A DNA stretch of 56,591 bases from Faecalicatena fissicatena (lineage in GTDB: Bacteria; Bacillota; Clostridia; Lachnospirales; Lachnospiraceae): assembly GCA_001028025.1 (NCBI GenBank), contig LDAQ01000087.1:1-56591 (forward strand), given 5' to 3'. A program made the position numbers and the translations under genes. This document shows positions 1 to 7,781 of this stretch, piece by piece. Each line of letters starts with the position of its first letter. Positions within the stretch are counted from its first letter, which is position 1. Below the pieces are notes generated by a model that searched no databases, was not told the DNA's origin, and saw only the letters and a program-made list of their open reading frames with translations.

Positions 1-49
1 TCACGGTAAGCGCCCCCCTTCATCCCCTCCCGAGTCTAAAGCTCGTAAG

Positions 50-1471
50 CTAAATCCCAATATCTCCAGTTGCGATTTTCTCCGCAATCGTCTTCTCATT
101 TTCTTTTGCCTTCTCCCTCGTCATCCCAACACACAGGAAAAGAACTGCCGCCGCTATGTAAAATACAGCCGGTGCAAAGTTAATCACCATATCCATATGT
201 GTCAGCACCATAGGACTCATCGTCTCTGAGTTTGCCACATATCCTACTGCACTTAATGCAAGAATCCCAACGGACCCTCCGATTGCATTCCCCAGTTTCG
301 TAGAGAAAGATACGCAGGACTGGATGACTCCGTCAGACCGGACACCGGTTTTAAGCCAGTTGTCATCGATCACCTCGGCACTCAATGTAAAACATGTAAT
401 TGAAACCAGATTCGTAAAGCCATATACAAAACCGGATAATATCACCATACCTGTGAGGCCATTCTCCCCGATGATAAAGAACCAGACACAGCAAAGTGCC
501 TGTGCGATACATCCGGCCGCGCCCACGTATTTTTTGCTGAAACGGTTTAATAAAAATGGGGCATAGAAATTCACCGCCAGCAGTCCGGCTGACATCGCGG
601 TTGCAAATCCTGCCATTAGAACAGGCTCTTTCAAGATATAGATAAAATAATACGCCATAATGCCGATTCTTCCGAACAGCCCTGTCAGGAAGGTCAGCAT
701 TGCAAGCATTACAAACACCGCGTTACGGTCTCTGAATGTAATTTTAAAGGATCTCAGCAGTTTCTTCATGGTATCGCCAATTGTCTCCTTAGGTTCACCA
801 TCTCTTCTGCCGATTATTTCTTTCGTAGAGAAAAAACATACCAGGAAACATGGAATACACACAATTGAAAACATCAGCGCCGACATGAAGTATCCTGTTC
901 CCGAGGTCAGGGAACCACCGCCCCAGAAAAGAATCATCGGCATTGTCACAGCGCTGATGACCATCTGGATCAGCCCGGAACCAACACCCTTAAACGCATT
1001 CAAAGCTACCCGTTCTTCATTCAGGGCTGTCATTGTATTTGCCACACACTGCGTAGAAATATTAACAGCCGTATAGGCCATGCCTGTAGCGATATAAGTA
1101 AATCCGCACCAGAGCACTTTCCAGCCGCCGGGTATATCCAGGTTCAAAAATGTAAGGCAGTTAAACAGTGCAAGAACCGGTGCACCCCATAAAATATACG
1201 GACGGAAACGCCCCCATTTCGACTTTGTATTTTCAGCGATTGCACCAAACATTGGATCATTGACAGCATCCCAGATGCGTGCTGCCAACATGATGATCGA
1301 TATAGCGGCCGGCGCCAGTCCCACAACATCCGTATAAAAGATCGTCAGATAAGAACTGATCAACGTCCACGAACATTGTGACCCGATTTCGCCGAAACTG
1401 TATCCGAGTTTCGTCTTTAATGGAAGTTTCCAGTTTACGTCAACCGTTTTAAGCGCATTATTTTCACTCAT
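50..1471 (-). CDS. GPH-family sugar:cation symporter (1)
   Basis: A 473-residue, very hydrophobic protein with about 12 membrane segments. The N-terminal half has the glycoside-pentoside-hexuronide (melibiose/MelB-type) features: LGYSFGEIGSQ, FYTDVVGL, ARIWDAVNDPMFG and a KWGRFRPYILWGAP loop. Family members import glycosides or free sugars with H+ or Na+. It is a paralogue of the transporter at 19372-20751, sharing the same motifs in the same order. It lies last in the minus-strand run, after oppF. A promoter-like element at 1563-1584 suggests its own transcription start about 90-100 bases upstream. The substrate cannot be read from sequence; a glycoside, or sugar released from one, is inferred from the neighbours. 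Confidence 0.88.
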   Translation of the reverse strand: MSENNALKTVDVNWKLPLKTKLGYSFGEIGSQCSWTLISSYLTIFYTDVVGLAPAAISIIMLAARIWDAVNDPMFGAIAENTKSKWGRFRPYILWGAPVLALFNCLTFLNLDIPGGWKVLWCGFTYIATGMAYTAVNISTQCVANTMTALNEERVALNAFKGVGSGLIQMVISAVTMPMILFWGGGSLTSGTGYFMSALMFSIVCIPCFLVCFFSTKEIIGRRDGEPKETIGDTMKKLLRSFKITFRDRNAVFVMLAMLTFLTGLFGRIGIMAYYFIYILKEPVLMAGFATAMSAGLLAVNFYAPFLLNRFSKKYVGAAGCIAQALCCVWFFIIGENGLTGMVILSGFVYGFTNLVSITCFTLSAEVIDDNWLKTGVRSDGVIQSCVSFSTKLGNAIGGSVGILALSAVGYVANSETMSPMVLTHMDMVINFAPAVFYIAAAVLFLCVGMTREKAKENEKTIAEKIATGDIGI

Positions 1472-1562
1472 TTTTCTTTTTCCTTTTCGGGAGCATAAAC
1501 CAATTCTTCCCCTGCCTTTGTCACTCTATTAGTTAGCTTATCATACTCTATGTCGGATTACC

Positions 1563-1584
1563 ATTATATACTTTATTCTGTACC
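1563..1584 (-). promoter_or_regulatory. Candidate promoter/activator element upstream of GPH symporter 1
   Basis: Read on the minus strand it contains GGTACAGAATAAAGT running straight into TATAAT. There is no good -35 box 17 bases upstream. The same block, GGGCACAGAATAAAGT followed by TATAAG, occurs before the oxidoreductase gene at 19203-19225. A shared spacer with a weak -35 suggests a common activator; this is inference. Confidence 0.45.
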
Positions 1585-1613
1585 TTGCTGCGGATCCGCC
1601 CGCAGGGCATGAG

Positions 1614-2588
1614 TTACGGTGTGCCCTGGGGTATAAATTTTTCCGCGTAATGGCAGGCCGCGGCATGGCCCGGTTTCAGCTCACGAAGCACGGGTTCTTC
1701 TGCTCTGCACTTATCCTCTGCGTAAGGACAGCGTTCCGCAAACCGGCAGCATTTTTTCGGATCAATTGGAGAGGTAAGTTCGCCCTTCAACACCATCCGC
1801 TGCTTGCTGATATGTACGTTCGGAATCGGGATCGCAGACAGCAGTGCCTGGGAATATGGATGAATCGTATTCTTAAAGATTTCTTTTGCAGGGCATTTTT
1901 CAATCACCTGTCCCAGATACATCACTGCAATGTCATCGGAAATATGTTTGACGACCGACATATCATGGGTAATGAACATGAAGGTCAGTCCTCTTTCTTC
2001 CTGCAAGTCCTGAAGAAGATTTAGGATCTGTGCCTGAATGGAAACATCCAGTGCAGAGACAGGTTCATCACATACTATGAAATCCGGGTCCAGGGACAAT
2101 GCCCTGGCAATTCCGATACGCTGGCGCCTGCCGCCGTCCAGTTCATGAGGGTAAGAGCTTTCCAGACGCGCTGCCAGCCCTACCAGCTCCATCATTTCCT
2201 GTGCCTTTTTTGTCACTTCCGTTTTTGAAAATTCTTTATGGTTTACCCTAATCGGCTCTTCTACCAGCTGCAGGACATTCATTCTGGGGTCCAGGGATGC
2301 GTAAGGGTCCTGAAAGATCATCTGTATATTTGAACGGTAGTTTTTCTTAAATTCCTTGATCGGCATGCCTGCAATATCGGTTCCGTTGTAGAGCACTTCC
2401 CCCGATGTGGCATCGTGCAGCCTCATCAGCGTCTTTCCAAGCGTTGACTTCCCGCATCCCGACTCGCCGACAATACCGATGGTCTTCCCCCTTTCAATAT
2501 TCAGGGTTACGTTGTCAACCGCATGTAACTCGCCTCTCGGAGTAGAAAAATATTTTTTCAGATTCTTTACTTCAATTAAATGATCCAT
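1614..2588 (-). CDS. oppF: Oligopeptide/nickel-type ABC transporter ATPase, OppF-like
   Basis: A 324-residue ATPase of the Opp/Dpp type. It has Walker A GESGCGKST near residues 38-46, a Q-loop (QMIFQDP), a signature region DGGRRQRIGIARAL (the usual LSGGQ is altered to LDGGR), Walker B FIVCDEP and the H-loop THD. The C-terminal oligo_HPY tail has the cysteine pattern CCRFAERCPYAEDKC, which in this subfamily can bind an Fe-S cluster. It starts directly after the stop of the OppD gene (no gap) with AGGAGG upstream. It is the second ATPase of an oppABCDF operon. The substrate may be a peptide or another small solute; many gut Opp systems carry oligosaccharides. Confidence 0.9.
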   Translation of the reverse strand: MDHLIEVKNLKKYFSTPRGELHAVDNVTLNIERGKTIGIVGESGCGKSTLGKTLMRLHDATSGEVLYNGTDIAGMPIKEFKKNYRSNIQMIFQDPYASLDPRMNVLQLVEEPIRVNHKEFSKTEVTKKAQEMMELVGLAARLESSYPHELDGGRRQRIGIARALSLDPDFIVCDEPVSALDVSIQAQILNLLQDLQEERGLTFMFITHDMSVVKHISDDIAVMYLGQVIEKCPAKEIFKNTIHPYSQALLSAIPIPNVHISKQRMVLKGELTSPIDPKKCCRFAERCPYAEDKCRAEEPVLRELKPGHAAACHYAEKFIPQGTP

Positions 2589-3569
2589 CTATTTTTCCTC
2601 CTTTTCTGCTCTATAGTTAAAACATTTTACCCAATGTTCTTCATTCACATTTACAATCCGGGGATCTCCCGATTCACACTGCTCACATTTTTCCGTACAT
2701 CGGTCAGCAAAGCTGCAGCAGCATGGGAGCTTCGACGGATCTGTTACCATCCCCGGCACAACCCTCAGCCTTTTTACATCCTTGTCCAGAGATGGAATCG
2801 ATTGATACAGGGCTTTTGTATATGGATGTTTCGGATGATCAAATACCTCTTCCACGGTTCCGTATTCTACCAGTTCACCGGCATACATAACTGCACAGTG
2901 GTCACACATTTCGGCAACCACTCCCAGATCATGGGTAATCAAAATCATCGATGTCCCCTGCTTTTGCTGAAGAGATCTCATCATATCCAGGATCTGTGCC
3001 TGGATGGTTACATCAAGCGCTGTCGTCGGTTCATCCGCAATCAGCAGTTCCGGTTCACAGGCCAGTGCGATTGCGATGACAATCCTCTGTTTCATTCCGC
3101 CGGAGAACTGATGGGGGTAATCCTTATACCGCTCCGGGACGATTCCCACCATTGCCAGCATCTTCTGGGCGCGCTGCAGTGCCTCTGCCTTTGAACAGCG
3201 GTCATGGAGCAGGATGACTTCGGCAATCTGATCGCCAACCGGCTTTACGGGATTTAAGGCTGTCATTGGATCCTGGAAGATCATAGATATTTTTTTTCCG
3301 CGCACTTTCCGCATTTCTCTGGCGGATTTGTCAAATAAATTCTCCCCTTCCAGTTCAACGCTTCCCTGGATCACATGTCCTACTTTATCCGGTAAAAGTC
3401 CCATAATTCCGAGTGCGGTTGTCGTTTTCCCCGCTCCGGTCTCCCCTACAAGACCCAGGACTTCTCCCTTTTTTATTTCAAAACTGATGTTGTTTACCGC
3501 TTCTACTACTTCTTCATCCGTCTCATAGTGAATCACGAGATCTTTTACATTTAATATATTCGTACTCAT
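2589..3569 (-). CDS. oppD: Oligopeptide-type ABC transporter ATPase, OppD-like
   Basis: A 326-residue ATPase with Walker A GETGAGKTT, Q-loop MIFQDPMTALNP, signature FSGGMKQRIVIAIAL, Walker B LLIADEPTTALD and H-loop THD. The C-terminal oligo_HPY region contains a CCCSFADRCTEKCEQC cysteine cluster. It pairs with OppF to energise the OppBC channel at the inner face of the membrane. AAGGAG lies before the ATG at 3569. There are 11 bases between it and oppC upstream, and no gap before oppF downstream, so co-transcription and probable translational coupling are expected. Confidence 0.92.
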   Translation of the reverse strand: MSTNILNVKDLVIHYETDEEVVEAVNNISFEIKKGEVLGLVGETGAGKTTTALGIMGLLPDKVGHVIQGSVELEGENLFDKSAREMRKVRGKKISMIFQDPMTALNPVKPVGDQIAEVILLHDRCSKAEALQRAQKMLAMVGIVPERYKDYPHQFSGGMKQRIVIAIALACEPELLIADEPTTALDVTIQAQILDMMRSLQQKQGTSMILITHDLGVVAEMCDHCAVMYAGELVEYGTVEEVFDHPKHPYTKALYQSIPSLDKDVKRLRVVPGMVTDPSKLPCCCSFADRCTEKCEQCESGDPRIVNVNEEHWVKCFNYRAEKEEK

Positions 3570-3580
3570 AGTTACGCTCC

Positions 3581-4489
3581 TTACTTCAGCCTTGGGTCAA
3601 ATGCATCGCGAAGACCATCACCCATCAGATTGAATGCAAAACATGTGATCATAATCATCATCGCCGGGAACAGCATCATATATGGCGCCGAGGTCAGATA
3701 TGCCTTTCCGTCGTTCAGGATCAGTCCCCATTCCGGGGTCGGTGCTGCGAGTCCGACACCAATGTAACTCATGGATGACATCATCATGATAGATACCGCC
3801 AGGAATCCGACAAAGTAAATAATCATGACTCCAACCGCATTCGGAATCATATGTTTGATAATCATCTGCACCTGATTCACTCCGATTGCTTCTGAGGATT
3901 CAATATAGTCACTGCCACGGACACGAAGGATTGCTGCCCTGTTATTTCTTGCCATGGTCGGCATGGAAGCGAACATGATTGCCGCAACCAGCTGGGGGAT
4001 ACCGTTTCCTAACACCGCAACGATACACATTGCCATCATGATCATCGGAATGGACTGAAAGATATCCATGACACGCATAATAAGCGTATCTACAATTCCG
4101 CCGCAATATCCCGCGATAATTCCAAGCAGGCCGCCGCTGAAAAAAGCTGCGATGGTACAGAAGAGCGCAATAATAAGCGAATATCTCGCACCATAGATTA
4201 CCCGGCTGAATATATCTCTTCCGAACTGGTCTGTTCCGAAGAAGTGTGCGGAACTCGGTGCCTGCATCATAGCGCTGTAATCCTGGGTCTGATAGCCGTA
4301 TGGTGCGATCAGGGGTGCAAATATTGCAATCAGGATCAGGATACAGACTACAGCCAGTCCAAGAAGTGCCGTTGGATTACGTTTGAATCTTTTCCAGGAT
4401 TCATATGCAGGTGTTGACTTGACAGGTTTTTTTCTTTTTGCATTTCTCTTTTCTATTTTCTCCATTGCAGGAGTATGCATTTTAGCCAT
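3581..4489 (-). CDS. oppC: Oligopeptide-type ABC transporter permease, OppC-like
   Basis: A 302-residue permease with an N-terminal membrane segment at about residues 38-62, then an extracytoplasmic stretch containing FGTDQFGRDIFSRVIYGAR, the hallmark of OppC/DppC proteins. Further membrane segments follow, with the EAA-type cytoplasmic loop ESSEAIGVNQVQMIIKHMIPN that docks on the ATPases. A good AGGAGGGG ribosome site precedes the ATG. It lies 12 bases after oppB. Confidence 0.92.
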   Translation of the reverse strand: MAKMHTPAMEKIEKRNAKRKKPVKSTPAYESWKRFKRNPTALLGLAVVCILILIAIFAPLIAPYGYQTQDYSAMMQAPSSAHFFGTDQFGRDIFSRVIYGARYSLIIALFCTIAAFFSGGLLGIIAGYCGGIVDTLIMRVMDIFQSIPMIMMAMCIVAVLGNGIPQLVAAIMFASMPTMARNNRAAILRVRGSDYIESSEAIGVNQVQMIIKHMIPNAVGVMIIYFVGFLAVSIMMMSSMSYIGVGLAAPTPEWGLILNDGKAYLTSAPYMMLFPAMMIMITCFAFNLMGDGLRDAFDPRLK

Positions 4490-4501
4490 TCTTTTCCCCT
4501 C

Positions 4502-5482
4502 CTACGCCGCTTTCAGACTTTTCTGCTTTCGGGGTGTTTTCTTTGCCCCGCCTGAAATAATTGTTGTTTTTAATCGCGGATCAATCATAACAAAACTGAT
4601 GTCTACAAGCAGGTTGATAATTGTAAGAACCATTGCAATGATAAGCGCGCCTCCAAGAACCGACGGGTAGTTGCGCTGTGTGATCGCATCTACAATATAT
4701 TTCCCCACACCGGGCACACCAAATACTGTCTCCAGAACCATTCCGCCGCCGATCGAATTGCCAAGACTCGTACCTACCGACTGTGCAACCGGGATCATGG
4801 CATTTCTCAGGGCATGGTGCTGTGTAATATTTTTTTCTGACTGTCCTTTTGCACGGGCGGTCCTGATATAATCCTCTCCCAGAACTTCCAGCATAGAAGA
4901 ACGGGTAATACGGGTATAGCTTGCAACGGATGCGAGTCCGATACACAGCATAGGCATAATATAGCCCTGCCATGTGTCAATTCCGTTGGCCGGCAGGATA
5001 TGTAAATTTACTGCAAAGACCATGATAAGCACCAGCGCAATCACAAACTCCGGAACAGACTGAAAGAACATCGATACAACGAGCACGCCGGAATCGACCA
5101 CCGTGTATTTTTTTAATGCCGATATAATTCCCAGAAGGACGCCGATCAGCGCACCCATTATCACTGCGCCAAGCGTAATCTTTGCCGAAGTGGCAAGCCT
5201 GGGCAGGATTTCCTGCAGTACCGGTTTGCCCGTGCGGTATGAGTCTCCAAAGTCCCCTTTTGTCACAATATCTTTGATATAATGAAAGTACTGGGTCACG
5301 ACCGGATCATTCAGGCCTAACTCTTCTCTCTTTTCCTGTACCTGTTCTTCCGAAGCGCTGTTGCCCAGGATCTGTCTTGCCGGGTCTCCGGGGGTGAATG
5401 TTTTTAATGCAAAGATTATAATTGTTACCCCAAACAAAATTGGTATCAGATACAGAATTCGTTTTATAATATATTTAAACAT
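4502..5482 (-). CDS. oppB: Oligopeptide-type ABC transporter permease, OppB-like
   Basis: A 326-residue permease that starts MFKYIIKRILYLIPILFGVT, the usual OppB N-terminus, followed by the GDPARQILGNSASEEQ periplasmic region. The EAA-type loop is DYIRTARAKGQSEKNITQHHALRNA. It ends in a basic, non-membrane tail. With OppC it forms the channel. It follows oppA by 87 bases and precedes oppC by 12. Confidence 0.92.
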   Translation of the reverse strand: MFKYIIKRILYLIPILFGVTIIIFALKTFTPGDPARQILGNSASEEQVQEKREELGLNDPVVTQYFHYIKDIVTKGDFGDSYRTGKPVLQEILPRLATSAKITLGAVIMGALIGVLLGIISALKKYTVVDSGVLVVSMFFQSVPEFVIALVLIMVFAVNLHILPANGIDTWQGYIMPMLCIGLASVASYTRITRSSMLEVLGEDYIRTARAKGQSEKNITQHHALRNAMIPVAQSVGTSLGNSIGGGMVLETVFGVPGVGKYIVDAITQRNYPSVLGGALIIAMVLTIINLLVDISFVMIDPRLKTTIISGGAKKTPRKQKSLKAA

Positions 5483-5569
5483 CTGCTGTCTCCTATTTTC
5501 CTCTTTTCAAATATTGCCCAGAGATTTTACATCTCCGGGCAATATGAATCCATACTTGCTCTTCACATA

Positions 5570-7210
5570 TTACTTATAAAGTTGTGTTACATCAATGAAA
5601 CCGCGTTCTCTTACGTTGAATCCCTTCAGGTCTTTTGCCAGTACTGATGCTTTCATCTCTGAATACAGGTTTGAACAGATCGTCTGCTCCTTCACAATCT
5701 TGTCCAGTTCCGCTGCATATTCTGCAACCTTATCTGCATCAGATTCACTCACCATGTTCTGGATTGTGGTGTCGATCTCGTCGGTAGTCCATTTTGGCCC
5801 GCCGATCACCATTCCCGGTCCTTCCACATTTAATTTCTGTAAGAACGGCATTACATTTGCAGGGATTCTGACGTTTGGTGTATCACCAATACAGATCAGA
5901 TCGTAATCTCCGCCAAATGCCCCTTCTACAAACTGTGCTGTGTCAGGTGTGTCAATCGTAAGCTTAATGCCCGCCTCTGCAAGGTTTGCCTGCATAACGG
6001 TAAGTACCGGAGTAATATCCTGCAGTCCAAGCGCCGTAATCTCAAGCCCGTCTGCATAGCCTGCTTCTTCCAGAAGTGCTTTTGCGCCTTCTACATCAAC
6101 GGCTCTCTCCTCTGAAGTATAAGCGGAAGCATAGAACGTACATCCTGAATCCCAGTAAGAATCTGCTGCCCCTGCAAATCCGGCTGTTCCAACCTGTGCA
6201 ATTGCATCAAAATCCAATGCCTTATCAATGGCTTCCCGAACCTTCTGTTCCTTTGTCGACCCTGCATTATCCCCCATGTTATACCACAGATGGATCTCCT
6301 GTCCAAAGGAATAGATTGCCGTATTTACTGCATCGCTCTCCGCGTAGGTGGCCGCCTGGCTTACCGGCATATCATATGCCACATCTGCATCTCCTGATTC
6401 TACTGCCATCTCCCGGGCCGCTGCATCACTGGTGAAGGTAAATACGATGGTCTTATAGTATCCCGCATAATCTTTATTCCAGTAATTGTCGTTTCGTTCC
6501 ACAGTAATAGACTGTCCGTTCTTCCATTCTTTGAACTTATATTTTCCGCAGCCAATCATCGGATTTGTCTGTACTCCTTCAATTCCGCCTGCCGCATTGA
6601 TTTCATCTTCTGTAACGATACCACAGCTTGACCAGCTCAGCATGATAAGGAAATCCGGTGCAGCTGTATTGAACTCGATTACGACTGTATGTTCATCCTC
6701 TGCCGTCGCTCCGACAAGGTACTTGCCAATATCGTTTGTCGCATTTAATCCTACCCACAGCTCGTTGCAGTCATATACAACATCCTCTGCTTCCAGCAAA
6801 GTTCCGTCCGTCATCGTTACATCATCACGAAGTTTGAATCTGCAATGTGTGTCATCGATCCATTCCCACTCTGTCGCCAGATTCGGAAGCACTTCATTGG
6901 TGCTGTAATCCACGGATACCAGCGTATCCACTAAAGTTCCCCCAATGATCTGCTCCTCATTTTCTGTCTTTCCTGCTGCGACAGCGTAAAGAGTTGACGG
7001 TTCTGATGCAAGTCCGACTGTAAGGGTCTCATCGGAAGTCTCTGTATTAGCGGCATCTGTGCCCGGAGTTAATACCTTTGTTTTTACGGCTGTGCTGTCC
7101 GCAGCTTTTGAGTCTTTTGCTGTATCCGAAGACTCTGCCCCACCGCATGCAGCTAACGAAAGTGTCATTGCCCCCGCCAGTAAAACTGCTGTTAACTTTC
7201 TCAATTTCAT
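5570..7210 (-). CDS. oppA: ABC transporter extracellular solute-binding lipoprotein, OppA-like (SBP_bac_5)
   Basis: A 546-residue lipoprotein when started at the ATG at 7210. That start has AGGAGG eight bases upstream; the alternatives at 7216 and 7294 fit less well. The signal peptide MKLRKLTAVLLAGAMTLSLA is followed by the lipobox cysteine in AACGG, then a low-complexity Ser/Asp/Thr linker. The mature part has SBP_bac_5 features: LTVGLASEPSTLY, LATEWEWIDDTHCRFKLRDDV and FNTAAPDFL. It would capture the solute outside the cell and deliver it to OppBC. It is first in the oppABCDF operon. Whether the ligand is a peptide or a glycoside is not decided by sequence. Confidence 0.9.
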   Translation of the reverse strand: MKLRKLTAVLLAGAMTLSLAACGGAESSDTAKDSKAADSTAVKTKVLTPGTDAANTETSDETLTVGLASEPSTLYAVAAGKTENEEQIIGGTLVDTLVSVDYSTNEVLPNLATEWEWIDDTHCRFKLRDDVTMTDGTLLEAEDVVYDCNELWVGLNATNDIGKYLVGATAEDEHTVVIEFNTAAPDFLIMLSWSSCGIVTEDEINAAGGIEGVQTNPMIGCGKYKFKEWKNGQSITVERNDNYWNKDYAGYYKTIVFTFTSDAAAREMAVESGDADVAYDMPVSQAATYAESDAVNTAIYSFGQEIHLWYNMGDNAGSTKEQKVREAIDKALDFDAIAQVGTAGFAGAADSYWDSGCTFYASAYTSEERAVDVEGAKALLEEAGYADGLEITALGLQDITPVLTVMQANLAEAGIKLTIDTPDTAQFVEGAFGGDYDLICIGDTPNVRIPANVMPFLQKLNVEGPGMVIGGPKWTTDEIDTTIQNMVSESDADKVAEYAAELDKIVKEQTICSNLYSEMKASVLAKDLKGFNVRERGFIDVTQLYK

Positions 7211-7377
7211 ATTCATTTCCTCCTCTTTCTTTGTGGTTCCAGTGTAACAGTACGCCTCACTCTCTGCATGCCTGATACCGTCCACTTTTTGCATATAATA
7301 ATGACCTCTTTCGTTCTCCTGAAATTATCTAGTCAAAAATATGCCGTTAATTTTTGTCCTGTCTTTCTGCCACATTC

Positions 7378-7617
7378 TTACTGGTCTGCTTCTACAAGGA
7401 ATTCTTTTATATACTGAAAATCATTCGGGTCATAACATACTATTTCATAGGTTTTGATATCCGGATTGCTGAACACAGTGGTCAGCCCTATGAATTGCGT
7501 CAATGTAGATGCCAGGTTCAAAACGTCCCTTTCCTCTGTGATCAGTTCCACTCTGCCCCTGCATTTTGCAAGTGCTTTATAAAATCCATCTACATTGGTA
7601 ATCTGCTTTACTTTCAT
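7378..7617 (-). CDS. Small HPr-like protein, probably non-phosphorylatable
   Basis: A 79-residue cytoplasmic protein with a strong ribosome site (AAAGGAGAAGATAAT before ATG), so it is probably real. The pattern GRVELITEERDVLNLASTLTQFIGL resembles the middle of the PTS phosphocarrier HPr (the VNLKSIMGVMSLG region). The phosphorylatable His of HPr is missing from the N-terminal part, so a classical phosphocarrier role is unlikely. Similar degenerate HPr-like proteins occur in gut Clostridia; their function is not known to me. It lies between the AraC-GH39 gene and oppA. The fold assignment comes from recall and is modestly certain. Confidence 0.45.
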   Translation of the reverse strand: MKVKQITNVDGFYKALAKCRGRVELITEERDVLNLASTLTQFIGLTTVFSNPDIKTYEIVCYDPNDFQYIKEFLVEADQ

Positions 7618-7671
7618 ATTATCTTCTCCTTTCCGAATTACTTCTTCTTGCTGATGTCTATCATTTTATAT

Positions 7672-7701
7672 AAAAAAAGCACAGGAATCTCATTCCTGTG
7701 C
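7672..7701 (-). terminator. Rho-independent terminator after AraC-GH39 regulator 1
   Basis: A perfect 10-bp stem (GCACAGGAAT with ATTCCTGTGC) and 3-base loop. On the minus strand it is followed by seven T residues. It lies 80 bases past the stop of the regulator gene at 7782 and separates it from the HPr-like gene. Confidence 0.85.
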
Positions 7702-7781
7702 AACTTTTTACAATACAATATTGACCTCTTTCTTTTAACGCTGTCTTCCTCAGGCAATTATAACACCTGCTTTTCTGACCT

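Noticed and set aside
7217..7294. Longer start for the OppA-like protein
   Set aside because: The extra residues precede the lipoprotein signal peptide and would bury it; AGGAGG is placed for the ATG at 7210.
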